NCBI GenBank assembly: GCA_958496175.1
Contig: OY292274.1
Location: 65,916,630 to 65,980,629, forward strand
Direction of reading: 5' to 3'
DNA: 64,000 nucleotides
DNA from: Sisyra terminalis
Taxonomy: Eukaryota; Arthropoda; Insecta; Neuroptera; Sisyridae
Shown: positions 34,101 through 45,270 of the stretch, one piece after another
Numbering within the stretch: the stretch's first letter is position 1
Layout: the number at the start of each line of letters is the position of its first letter
Notes under the pieces: generated by a model
The model's database searches: none
Told to the model about the DNA's origin: nothing
The model's input: the letters and a program-made list of their open reading frames with translations, nothing else
Made by a program: the position numbers and the translations under genes

Positions 34101-35967
34101 CATTGTTTATTTAAATCATAGGTTGTCAAAGATGACCAACCCGCAGACCACAAAAGGCACACCTTGACAATTTTTTCGACCCGCGAAATGCATCAGGCTT
34201 TTATAAAATGTATAAATTTTATAATGACCAAAGTGGTGAAAATCTATATATTAAAAATGTTTACAGTTTATCTAAATTTAGTATGGAAAATTTGAAATAT
34301 AACTTCAAAAATTGAAACCATAAGTGAAATCAGAATAACATATTGGTACAACTATTTAGATTAGACTTGTTTGTGACTTTTATACTCTTTTTTTGGTGAA
34401 AAACTAAGATGTTCCAAAAAAAAAAAAAAATATTATCGAAATTGACAAACCTATTCTTTAATCGTACGATAGAATTCTGGTAGACAAATATTTATGTTCA
34501 ATTTTATCAATCTTTGCTCTATAATGATCTCTATTGTGACTGAAACTGGCTTAATTCCAAGCTGGTGTGAATTTGTAAGGAATTTTATTTGTTCTCCACA
34601 GGTGGTATAAGATAACATAGTAAAAGCTTGAAGGCCAAAATGTGAGAAAAAGGTTGGTTCAAAAGTATCAACAATGGATTTGGAAAGAGGTGTTAATGCA
34701 TTTATAATTGACTACAAATAATAAATACCTGAAACTGGTTCCAAATTCCAGAACGACATATTTAAAGCTGCCATTCTCTCATTTTGGCCTTCAAGCTTTT
34801 ACTATGTTATTTCATATCAACAGTACGAATGCTTGCATTCCATTCTAGCTTTTGAATTTAAATCTTTAAAAGCTGTCAAGATAAAATTAGTTCATTTCAA
34901 TTTGAGTATATATTAATGCATGCATTTTTATGTTAATAATTATTTAATTATCGAGCCGAACATATCAATAAAATGAGGTATATAACCGATGTAACTTTTA
35001 TAAGCATATACATTACGGTGGTCGTTAATAGATTCTTTCGCTACAAATTTCAATACAATTCAAACCAAAACTAGGCCCCAATCCCATAGGATTTGATACA
35101 ACTCCATATCATTTCTCCAATCAATTAGACCACTTTTTCATTTTTAGACTTTTCGTTTTATGCAACAATATTTATGGCTCAAACCGCCAAAATTCTGCCC
35201 GTGTTCCTTTCTCTTCAAATGAGATAATGCTGTCAAACCAACATAAAATGGACAGTGGACAAGCATACTGAATTACATAATATTATAATTTTTATCACCA
35301 TTATACATAATTCCCACTCAAAAATCAAACTCTTTTGCGCTCAAAATTCGATTAGATGCGAACGAAAGTGAGTTTCGAAATATATCTATAAGTTTTAATG
35401 GCTCGAGCGATAACGTTTCGAAACAAGTTCAACTTGGAATCAATGTCGTTTTATTAGAAAATGATTAGAACCATTTATAGAGAAATAAAAAAAAATCGAT
35501 AATTGATTAATTGATTTGTCGCTGACTATTCGGAAATGAACTAAACCACTCTACTGATCTGAAATCTAAATGTTTTCACTTAATTTTCTTGTCCACCTAT
35601 CAATCAACTCCAAGTTTTCCCCTGTCGAAATTCCACTGTCAGCTCAAAGGAAAATATTTGCAAACACCGAATCGGAAATACTGAATTTCCATTAATTTGA
35701 ATGAGAAACGCATTTTTGTTGCAATCGATCAAGCTGCAAGTTATTTCCAACAACGGAAGTACGGCACACATCAATCAAATGTTTAACCAATATTTCCAGT
35801 CTTCCTCTTTGTTGTTCAATCGGCAAAAATAGACAATTCAAGACGAAAACTTGTTGTCGACACGAACTAAATGGGAATCCACGATTGTATTATTGCATGG
35901 AAATGACTGGGCGATGCCCAGAAAAGTCACTCCAGTGTTTTCACTTCACAAACAATATGACTGTTAA
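34101..35967. other. Intergenic; one strong inverted repeat
   Basis: ATAACATAGTAAAAGCTTGA at 34611 and its inverse TCAAGCTTTTACTATGTTAT near 34791-34812 enclose about 150 bp. CCAACCCGCAGACCACAAAA near 34138 resembles decayed transposon-end repeats. From 34850 to 35967 nothing beyond AT-rich unique sequence was recognised. Confidence 0.45.
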
Positions 35968-36000
35968 CAGTGGCGTGCATTACATATAGACAAAAAGACA

Positions 36001-36294
36001 CTGCCTACCCTACATAATTCAGATAAATATTTATAATTTTGTTCTGATATCTAGTTTTATTTTATTTACGACTACTACCAAATATCAATAAAGAAAAAAA
36101 TCTTAACGGATATCATCAATACAGTATACAGATTATGCCAGCTCATTCGTTCGTTCAATTTCAAGTAAGTGACTCGTAATATTTGCATTGCAATGCACTA
36201 GCGCTACTGAGTTCAGCAGCGGGAAAGACACAAACTATTCGTGCCTAAATATTTATATGTGTGCACTAATAGCTATATATATTAGGGTGATTTT
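36001..36294. repeat. Direct repeat, copy 1 (left of C3)
   Basis: About 290 bp from CTGCCTACCCTACATAATTC to CACTAATAGCTATATATATT. It is nearly identical to 37304-37588 on the other side of element C3 and ends exactly at the element's left TA. Confidence 0.93.
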
Positions 36295-37301
36295 TTTTTT
36301 GACTTTTTTTTTTTTTTGGTCCCATCGTGAAATTTTGTTGGAAATACCAAAAAAAAAAATTCTCTGAAAGTTTTAGCCCTTAATATTAATTTTAAGTCCT
36401 CGACCAAGACGTGTAAATATTTCCCATTGAAAATACATGGAAACTCTGATTTTTTATTTTTAAATTTCTATATCTCAGCGGCATTTCATGGAATCGCTTT
36501 TATCGAAGATGGTTTTTTCTCAGAATTAAACGCTCTACAAAAGTGCCCATTGCGACAAAGTCGTAACTCACTCCGGTGAGGTAGTACGGGCCACTGAACC
36601 TGATTTTTCCATAAAATTCGCGTTTTTTTTTGCATTTATCTCGTAAACAACAAGAGCTACGGAAAAATTATAAATGAAAAACTTGTAGAGAATTTGATTT
36701 CCTATAAAAAAGGTCCTGTGTACCAAATCGCGAAGATCAATATTAAACGAGATATTAAGCCATGAATTGATTTTTCTGTGAAATTTTTGCCGATCATTGA
36801 TTTAAGGTTTAAATCAATATCTCGTTAATCTCGGCTTAATATCTCGTTTAATATTGATCTTCGCGATTTGGTCTACAGGACCTTTTTTGTAGGAAATCAA
36901 ATTCTCTTCAAGTTTTTCATTTATAATTTTTCCGTAGATCTTGTTATTTACGAGATAAATGCAAAAAAAACGCGAATTTTATGGAAAAATCAGGTTCAGT
37001 GGCCCGTACTACCTCACCGGTGTGAGTTACGACTTTATCGCAATGGGCACTTTTGTAGAGCGTTTAATTCTGAGAAAAAACCATCTTCGGTAAAAGCGAT
37101 CCCATGAAATGCCGCTGAGATATAGAAATTTAAAAATAAAAAATCAAAGTTTCCGTGTATTTGCAATGGGAAATCTTTACACGTCTTGGTCGAGGACTTA
37201 AAATTAATATTAAGGGCTCAAACTTTCAGAGAATTTTTTTTTTTTTGGTATTTCCAACAAAATTTTACGATGGGACCAAAAAAAGTAAAAAAAAATCACC
37301 C
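36295..37301. mobile_element. Foldback element C3, complete
   Basis: Termini GGGTGATTTTTT (36295) and AAAATCACCC (to 37301) flanked by TA. Arms of about 480 bp meet near 36790-36830. Each arm has the variant box CTTAATATTAATTTTAAG or its mirror, plus CTCTACAAAAGTGCCCATTG or its mirror. It is non-coding; open frames on it are not genes. Confidence 0.9.
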
Positions 37302-37303
37302 TA

Positions 37304-37588
37304 CTACCTACCCTACATAATTCAGATAAATATTTATAATTTTGTTCTGATATCTAGTTTTATTTTATTTACGACTACTATCAAATATCAATAAAGAAAA
37401 AAATCTTAACGGATATCATCCATACAGTATACAGATTATGCCAGCTCATTCGTTCGTTCAATTTCAAGTAAGCGACTGGTAATATTTGCATTGCGATACA
37501 CTAGCGCTACTGAGTTCAGCAGCGGGAAAGACACAAACTATTCGTGCCTAAATATTTATATGTGTGCACTAATAGCTCTATATATTGG
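37304..37588. repeat. Direct repeat, copy 2 (right of C3)
   Basis: Starts CTACCTACCCTACATAATTC directly after the right TA of C3 and matches copy 1 through CACTAATAGCTCTATATATT. It then continues into unique hAT interior (GGTCAGTGTGTGCGGTCG). Confidence 0.93.
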
Positions 37589-38788
37589 TCAGTGTGTGCG
37601 GTCGTATAAAAACAATAATACAAGTATACAAATTTTACATTCACAAGCTCATAAAAAGACACTGTCTTCTTACAACACGACAAATTACGATAATTACCGA
37701 AGTAGCATCCATTCTTATTCATTAACACTGCAATTACAAATTTGAATTTTATTGATATCAATAATCGATTTAACGATCAGTAATCTACGTACATTGTTAT
37801 TATTAAATTCTAATAAATTTTAATAATGTTTTATCTATTATCTGTATTATTTAATCCTGACGATTATATTGTATATCTTTAATGAAGTTTAAAAATGAGT
37901 CTATCCAAGGATATTTGAGGTTAAAAATATCATCATCATTATTTATCCTATACCGATTAGCCAAGAAAATTTTAAAGTGTGAATTTTCCGATTTTTTGTT
38001 GCCAATCAATGGGAAATCGTTCGTAGAGGTTTGGGAAAGAAACCGTTTCGTTTGTTACAAAATAGTTTAGCGGTAATAACTTAATTAAGAACAATTAATT
38101 AATTAATTAGTCTTTGATATAGTAAAGTGTTAAGAAAATAAGGTTTAAAGCAACATGCAATAACAAAAATGAGGGAAAATTTAGGAAACGGTTGGTTTAA
38201 ACTAAAACTAAAAAAGAGTCAAAGAAAAATATTTTCCGAATTTCAAAAAACACTTAATGTTCTACTTCGTATATATATTTTTTCAAAAATTTTTTGTATG
38301 AAAAGTTGATTTTCATAAGCGATGAGAAAATTTTGGAGAAAAGCCTGTTTAATTATGTTTCGATTTTTGTTATTTTGTAAAATATTGGGAAAATATAATT
38401 TGAGGAAAAAACTTAATTTCTGAGTTGCCTTTTTTTTCTATTTTTTTTCGAAGGGGGGAGGTTCTGTTTAGTTTTCCTTAACTTTATTTTTAGTTTTATA
38501 TTTAACCAACCGTTTCCTAAATTTTTCCGCATTTTTGTTATTGTATGTGGCTTTGAACCATATTTTCTTAACATTTTACTGTATCAATGACTAATTAATT
38601 TATTATCGCTAAAAATTCCGAAAATTAACACTTAAAAATTTTGTTGGCTAATCGGTATAGGGTTCATTATTTACTCATCATAACGACGAACTAAAACCAA
38701 CATGCAGCATTTTTGATTATATTAAAGTAACTTTTAAAAATGTCTGCCTACCCTATCTAAAATCTCTGTGCACGCCACTGACTGTTTA

Positions 38789-39480
38789 CCATATTAATTA
38801 GGTATTAATCAAAATATGGCATCTCGGCAATTGACAACTTTCTATCCCGATATGAATAAATATGTAATTGGAGTTCGGAAATGATAATAAAAGAATGAGT
38901 TTTCTTTGGGTTCTAATAAAGTTATTATCGGCCAACAAATATTCGTGACACTGGTAATTATCTTTGTATTGTTTAATATGGAAATATCAATGATTTGTAA
39001 CACAGTATATGCCCTGTTACACTGAATATATAATTGTAGCAAGGATTTTTTTAATAAATTAATTAGTTGTAAACCATAATTATATTGTTATTGTAATTAG
39101 CGAGTAATTAATATGAAATTTATGGGGTTTTAATTGCAAAAATCGAGCCACACTTCAGTAGAGTCGAGAATGGAAAAAAAAATGTTACATTTCCGGATGA
39201 GAAATTAAAATGCAAATGTGAAAAAGTTGTACCTTATGGTTTTGGTAGCGATGCTATAAAAAAAATTTTTCAAGAAAACAAATTATACAAATTAATCTTA
39301 GATTAAATCAATAAAATTTCGATTTTGAATCCTTTTTCGTCACTAATAAAGATAAAAATGGTTTCGGTTGATCACATTGATATTGTAAAAAGAAAAGGAA
39401 GAAGTTTATCTCTCTCTTTGTGCCATACCAGCACGCGATTGGCTGAGTGATTTCTATCTCTCTCCCACCAATGCGAATGT
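38789..39480. other. No gene recognised
   Basis: AT-rich sequence without a recognised element or ORF with a domain. TCTCTCTCTTTGTGCC near 39409 and TCTCTCTCCCACC near 39460 are pyrimidine tracts. Confidence 0.4.
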
Positions 39481-39492
39481 ACATATAGATTG

Positions 39493-39555
39493 TTCTAGAA
39501 ACATCTAGTAGGTGGTGGAACGTTGGCGAACAATGGAGTACATTCTCGAATGTTC
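39493..39555. promoter_or_regulatory. Cluster of heat-shock-element-like sites
   Basis: TTCTCGAATGTTC at 39543-39555 is a perfect three-block heat-shock element (TTC-nn-GAA-nn-TTC). TTCTAGAA at 39493-39500 is a two-block site, and GAACGTTGGCGAA at 39518-39530 matches the inverted three-block form with one change. ATTGG (inverted CCAAT) lies about 50 bp upstream. No heat-shock gene follows; the sequence runs directly into foldback fragment A3. Confidence 0.55.
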
Positions 39556-39559
39556 GGTT

Positions 39560-39683
39560 TCGGTCTTAATATTAATATTAAGAGCTTAAACTTTCACAGG
39601 ATTTTTTTTTGTCATTTCCAACAATATTTTCCATATAATTAAGAAAAAAAAAATCATCATTTTTTTTGAATCAGTCTAATAAA
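39560..39683. mobile_element. Foldback element A3, right-end fragment
   Basis: Palindrome box 39565-39582, then GCTTAAACTTTCACAGG, AACAATATTTTCCATATA and terminus GAATCAGTC followed by TA. Only about 120 bp of the right arm is present. Confidence 0.85.
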
Positions 39684-41372
39684 CATATAAAGAAACATAT
39701 GTTCCTTATAATTCCTATCCTTAATTTTTCAAATAAGTTACCAATACAATCGTATAGCAGGAAAAAATGTAGGAGAATATGCTACCTGTGTAAAGCCAAG
39801 ACGGGGCAATTATTATAAATAAGATAGGGCTAAGCTCAAATTAGTTATTTTACAGTACATATTATTTTTATTGTACTTATAATAGTTTGACTTTAAGGAG
39901 ATTATCTGAACTGTTGGATTTGAAATATTAGCTTTAAAACCCGGAAAATGGACTTAAGTTATTATGTATAATTTCCCCTAACAACACTTATTACGTATTT
40001 CGTCAGACCTCCTTCGATATTAAATATAAAATGTATATCCAAAGTATCCATTATAAACCCTTAACGTAAAGGAATTTGAAATTAAAAATCACTTACAATT
40101 AAAATAATCTCTTAACATAAATCCCACCATTTTCCATCCAGAATTATTCACATTAAAACTAAAATATTCACTTTCCACAATGTAAACGTCAAATTAAAAT
40201 TAATCACCGAATATGAAATAATGGCGTCCGATTCCGACTGTCAATAAACGAATCCCATGCGTTTTTAAGCGTTCCGAATTTTCCGATAAAAATTCAAATA
40301 ATCAGCCCGAAAATTACATCAAATGCAACTATACACTTTCATAAAAGTTTTCCCAACAAAAATTATCCTCAAACGAATATAAAAATCGATTTTCCACGCG
40401 AAAATCATCTACGGCTTGTACCGAAAATCAATTGGGGATGCGTTCATTGCGTCACTGCGGTTATCAATTGTTTTTTTCAAAACGGAAAATCTATTGGCAA
40501 CACTATGGTGGAAAAAAAAGTTACTAATAGTTCAAAAGTTACTAAAAATGCACGGCAACTTTGATCAACGGTAATTATGTTTAATTTTTGAATTAGGGAT
40601 TGTTAAATTTTGAGAATTGAAAACTAATGGTTGTTTTTCCAAAGAAAACTAGGGGAAATAAGTTTCCAAATAATTAAAAAAAATATGTATTTATCTATCT
40701 ATAACTAATATAACTTTATAGAAGTATCTACTCCGGGGCGAATTTAGTCCCTTTGTTTGTACAATACAAATGTCCCAAATTCGATAAAATCACGAAAATC
40801 ACATCACTGCAAAAAAATATAACGTTGTAGAAGGACGGGGAAAGGATTGCAGCAATTATATATGAACAGTTATAATTAACTATTTAATGTCAATCAAAAT
40901 TTTTTACATATAACTAAAACGAACGACAACATATAATTTTTGGATTTTTTGCATTTCAGCTAAAAATTAAAATCATTAGAAACCCAACGATGAAAATAAA
41001 AATTCCAAAACGAGATTGAATTTTAATTAACTATTAAAATACTTTCGTTTTAATCATTCAAATGACATTTTCGTTACATAAATTAACGTTTATTGGAAGA
41101 AATAATACCTTGAGGCGGTTAAGAAAAGAAAAAAAATATTTTAAAGAGTACAAATCTCACATTTACCAGAAACCATTGATAACACTATTCAACATCGCAG
41201 ACGAAAAAACACAAAGATTTTTGGATTTTTTTTTTGCGATAAATCTTTTCCAAAACGTTGTGCTATGCATAATTAATAAAAGTTTTACTTATGGCGTTAT
41301 TGGCTGAAAAATAACGTTGACAATTCAAAAGTCCAACGATTGCTTTGATTTAAACTAATTATCTTTTAACGC
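39684..41372. other. Intergenic, downstream of the small mucin
   Basis: AT-rich. AACTATTAAA/TTTAATTAA words recur near 40880 and 41030. No ORF with a recognisable domain. No clear AATAAA for the mucin gene was found within 100 nt of its stop. Confidence 0.4.
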
Positions 41373-41771
41373 TTAAGGACAAGAGTAGGCAGTCGAACAA
41401 CTTGCCGTTGAAGGATTGAAAAAAGAACCATTTGGACATCCATAAATGAATCTTTTGCCACGTTTGTCGCAATAGTAGTATTGGGTACACTTTGAAGAAG
41501 GTACGGTATAACGACCAAATGGACATGGTGTTGTAGTTGGTGCTCCTGTTGTTGTAGTTGGTGCTCCTGTTGTTGTAGTTGGTGCTACTGTTGTTGTAGT
41601 TGGTGCTACTGTTGTTGTAGTTGTTGTAGTTGGTGCTACTGTTGTAGTTGTTGTTACTGTTGTTGTAACAGTGGTCGTTGATGTTGTGGTTGGATCTTGT
41701 CCACAAACCAAACAAACACTCTCCAAAAACAAACCCAAAAATATCAACTTTTTCCAAACAATCACCTCCAT
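41373..41771 (-). CDS. Small secreted mucin with one peritrophin-A (ChtBD2) domain
   Basis: Single open frame of 132 aa. Residues 1 to about 24 are a signal peptide (hydrophobic core LIFLGLFLESVCLVC). Residues 27-81 are almost only Thr with Ala-Pro and Gly-Ala-Pro spacers, a likely O-glycosylated mucin stalk. The C-terminal domain has six cysteines at 83, 95, 101, 112, 125 and 131, with aromatic YYY before the third, which is the layout of peritrophin-A/type-2 chitin-binding domains (pairs 1-3, 2-6, 4-5 in known members). Such proteins bind chitin in gut lining or cuticle. A second frame overlapping the same Thr repeats (41359-41757) is a low-complexity artefact. It is on the same strand as, and paralogous to, the large mucin 3.5 kb away. 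Codon-level ACN repeats suggest unstable length. Confidence 0.88.
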   Translation of the reverse strand: MEVIVWKKLIFLGLFLESVCLVCGQDPTTTSTTTVTTTVTTTTTVAPTTTTTTTVAPTTTTVAPTTTTGAPTTTTGAPTTTPCPFGRYTVPSSKCTQYYYCDKRGKRFIYGCPNGSFFNPSTASCSTAYSCP

Positions 41772-42328
41772 CTCACAAACTCTAAAATCTAAATTTCAAA
41801 CTAAAAACTTTATTTTTCCCAAAGAAAATTTCCAAATAATACAATGTTTTTCTGCGACGCACTTTACAATAGTTATGCCTCTTGCTTTTATTAATGTAAT
41901 AAGGAACTTGGCTTTTAGAATTACTTGTAAATTTATTTTAGCCTACAGTACCTAACCCAGTTTTTCGTGTCAATTCGATAAAAACACAAGGTGTTTTTTT
42001 TAATAATTTTTGTGTTTTATCTACTAGACAATAAAATAAATATAAGTACTTTATTTCGTATCAAAATTAAAGGAAAATGGGTGACATTAATTTAACTAAC
42101 ATACATTGACACTTAGACTTAATAATGACATCATTTTTGAGAATGTACGCGTAAAAATTAATTATTCAGACTAAAAATATTTCGCCGATTTTATATCCAA
42201 AATTTGTTATCTTTTTATTGGACGACTTTTGATAACGACGTTAATAATTTTGATTGGTGAAATAAATGGATTAAAGACTTCTTCTGTTTACTTGTTAACG
42301 AATTTATTATATTTTATTTATTATACTA

Positions 42329-42944
42329 GACTGATTCAAACAAAAATTATGAATTTTTTTCTTCTAAATTATATCGAAAATATTGTTGGGAATGGCAAAA
42401 AAAATGCTGTGAAAGTTTAAGCTCTTAATATTAATATTAAGAGGTGCCGCATCGCAAATTTCGATTTTCCATTTAAATAACATGGGAATAATATTCTCTT
42501 GCACTTTGGAATTTTATAACTCACGTTGGTGACAATTTTTCGGAATGACTAAGCTATATTTTTGTTGAAAATTGAACGATCTACAAAAAAGGTTTCTTAC
42601 AAGATTTTAATATATTTGTTCTTTCAAAAGTTATTCGAGGTCAAAGTTGAACTAAAGAGAAATTTTAATATTTTTTCAATTTTTGGACGCAACCATCAAT
42701 TTTATGAGAAAATTTTATAGGACATTTTTTGTAGAGCACTTTTTTTTCTATAACTTACCTCTACAAAAGTTTTTGATATTTTTCACAGGTCCTTAGTTAT
42801 TTTCATTAAACTGAAAATATTCGTAATTTTATTGTATTAAATTAATAATATTCCCTGAATTATTATATTTTTAACATAAAAATTATTTTTTTATTTTAAT
42901 TAAATAACTTAGAACCTGTGAAAAATATCAAAAACTTTTATGTT
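42329..42944. mobile_element. Foldback element A4, right arm missing
   Basis: After TA it starts GACTGATTCAAAC; palindrome box at 42424-42441; then GGTGCCGCATCGCAAATTTC, TTTTTTGTAGAGCAC and the central AGGTCC turn. The match stops at AAAAACTTTTATG near 42943. It lies between the two mucin genes. Confidence 0.85.
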
Positions 42945-45270
42945 TTATTTAAAACTTTGAGCATTTACTTATATAAATTATAATTAAAAATGCGACAATA
43001 GTATCAATACCAATGAATTAATTTTCGTAAATCAATTATAGGTGATTTATAGTTCACCGGGTCCTCTAATTTACATTAAATGTTAGTTAGGCAACCGGGC
43101 AGCCACTCAAAAACAATGTGGGAATTATCGACAAAGTTATATTCAGATTAATATTTTTTTAATTAATTAAATACTAAATTTTAATTATTTGCTAACTGAA
43201 TTTATTATGGAAACCATATGTAACTATATTTGCCGTGTTTTCTATATGTGGGTAACCAATAACCATGGAAAGGTGATCGGTTATCCCGACAACAATGTGG
43301 CGGTTCAGTCGACCCGCCAACTACAAAAAAGCGAGGATCAGAGGACTCGGGGCTGCACTAGGCAACGAGGCGATAAAAAGAGGAATAATATAATAAATAA
43401 TTAATTGATAACTGTAAAACCAAAGAGAACTACGAAGACTACGAACCTCTACACTTGTTATTGTATTGGCTTTATTGGCACGAATTAATAAATATAAAAG
43501 TAAAGAGAACACCAAATATAAGCTGTGGCGCCATCTCTGCAACATTCAGTGAACTCACAGCAAGTATTTTTACCCTATTTAAACATGATGTGAATATACA
43601 ATAATACTTTTTCAAGCTATTAAGGACAAATTTTATAAATATTTTGTTAATTTTTCAACTTCTTCATTCGTTACTTACAATTGATCTTTGGTTCAACATT
43701 ATATGTACATTAATGAATATCCAACGTAGGAATAATTTTAAAGACATTATTACTATAAAGAATATTAACACGTAAATGAAATTTTGTATTTTACCCTTAT
43801 AATCTTATGGATGTACAACTAGTAGACGATTTTGTCTCCAATTCAATGGTTCAAATTAATCGAGAAGTGAAAAATCAGTGCAAAGTTTTAGTACGCATTT
43901 CACAATTACCCCAAAATTAAATAATCAATGAAAATATTTTATAGTCCAACGATTGTTAATAATAATCGCATTGGACTCAAACTCATTTAACAACAATAAT
44001 CATCCATTCAATCATAAAAAACGCTAAAATTGTCTGATACAAAAGTAAACTTTGAGTCGAACTTCAACAATCGAACATTCGAATCTTAGAATCGAATCTT
44101 TACCTCCTCTAAATTCAATTTTATTTTAATCCCAAAATTAAAACATTTTATATATTTCTAATTAATTTCGATTCTGTAGATTATCTCCAATTTGTTTTAG
44201 ATCCGAGGATTTTTGAGAATCTTTTATTTTTAAATAATTTACACTTTGTTATTTTTTTATTATAATAATATTAGATTGTATAAAGAATAGATAAGTTTTT
44301 AACGGTAAAAAAGTTTAAAAACTTATTTCTTATATAATTTAATGTTATTTATATTCGCATAAAAAACAATAAACAGTAATTAAACTGTGAAACGTAGCGC
44401 AAAAAATAACCAAGTGTAAAGTATTTAAAAATAAAAGTTATTAATTAGTAATAAAGATTTATAAAAGGGATGAAATTATAGTGCAAGTTATCACTTTCAA
44501 AGATCTATTTGGATTTTTGGCAAAAACGTTCATATTTGTCAAGGAATCAAAGTTTTCGTTATATGTAATTTGCGCCCTAATTTCATGCAAATAGACTCTA
44601 GGATTTTCGATATTAATTTTCGGCCAATCTATGGCATTTATGGCAAATTAATAAAGAACGTTTTTTATAGGAAATTTCCTCAGTTTTCATTTTGATAATA
44701 ACTACAAAAAGTAATGAAGAAATATTTTTTTTTTTTGGAAAAAGTCAATTGGAAGGGCGAGGGTCACGGCGCCTCCCGGTGCCGGATAATTTGGTTGAAA
44801 TCATATTTGGGATCTAATCAATCAATAATTAAGAAATTAACTTTTACATACTTTGTGGTAAGTGCATATACTTCAACGACTGTACTATATGGATTTCCAT
44901 AGATGTCATACAAAGTTTTTACTGTTCATTGTTGAAAATTCAATCGGGAAATTGGAAAAATAATTGCATATTTAATTCATTTGTCCACTTTCGAAAAAAA
45001 AAAATTTTAGGATTCTACCTATTTCTTTTTCGTGTAATTCAAATATATTTCAATTTCTAGATAAAAAAATTAATACTTTTCCAATTTTCTAACATAACAA
45101 TGCCATATTTAAACTATCACTTGAAAGTGTTAATTTAATTTGTCGATCGTAGCCTACGTATTTATCACCTAAAGTCGTTAATTTAATAACATATCAATCA
45201 TGTTTTATTATGCAATTTTTTTACGATGAAATAAAGAAATAAAATGAGTCTGATGTAATATTTCTCGGAC
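42945..45270. other. Intergenic between mucins; 3' flank of the large mucin
   Basis: GC-richer stretch 43225-43400 (GGTGATCGGTTATCCCGACA...) and the pair near 43400-43560 were not identified. On the minus strand, AATAAA at 45204-45209 lies about 62 nt after the large-mucin stop and is a likely polyadenylation signal. No RNA gene was seen. Confidence 0.4.

Larger units (their letters stand above)
35968..38780. mobile_element. hAT-like non-autonomous element, 2813 bp, with nested foldback C3
   Basis: Terminal inverted repeats CAGTGGCGTGCA (35968) and TGCACGCCACTG (to 38780). Flanking 8-mers ACTGTTAA (35960-35967) and ACTGTTTA (38781-38788) match at 7 of 8, as expected for an old hAT target duplication. 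The interior right half is a large inverted repeat (about 37890-38690; for example CCTATACCGATTAGCCAA and TTGGCTAATCGGTATAGG). No transposase was found. Foldback element C3 and a direct duplication lie inside. Confidence 0.83.

Noticed and set aside
36001..37588. LTR retrotransposon with 285-bp LTRs
   Set aside because: The direct repeats flank a foldback element with its own inverted ends and TA sites. There is no primer-binding site, polypurine tract or gag-pol sequence, and the repeats do not start TG or end CA.
37491..37761. Overlapping open frames on both strands in the hAT interior
   Set aside because: They do not resemble a hAT transposase and lie in inverted or repeated DNA.
41359..41757. 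Second minus-strand frame over the small mucin (Asn-Tyr-Ser repeats)
   Set aside because: This is the same Thr-repeat DNA read one frame off. The other frame has a signal peptide and six-cysteine domain.
43189..43404. 71-codon open frame MLTEFIMETICNYICRVF...
   Set aside because: No start context, domain, signal peptide or splice partners. The surrounding GC-richer stretch may be an old repeat, but this could not be shown.
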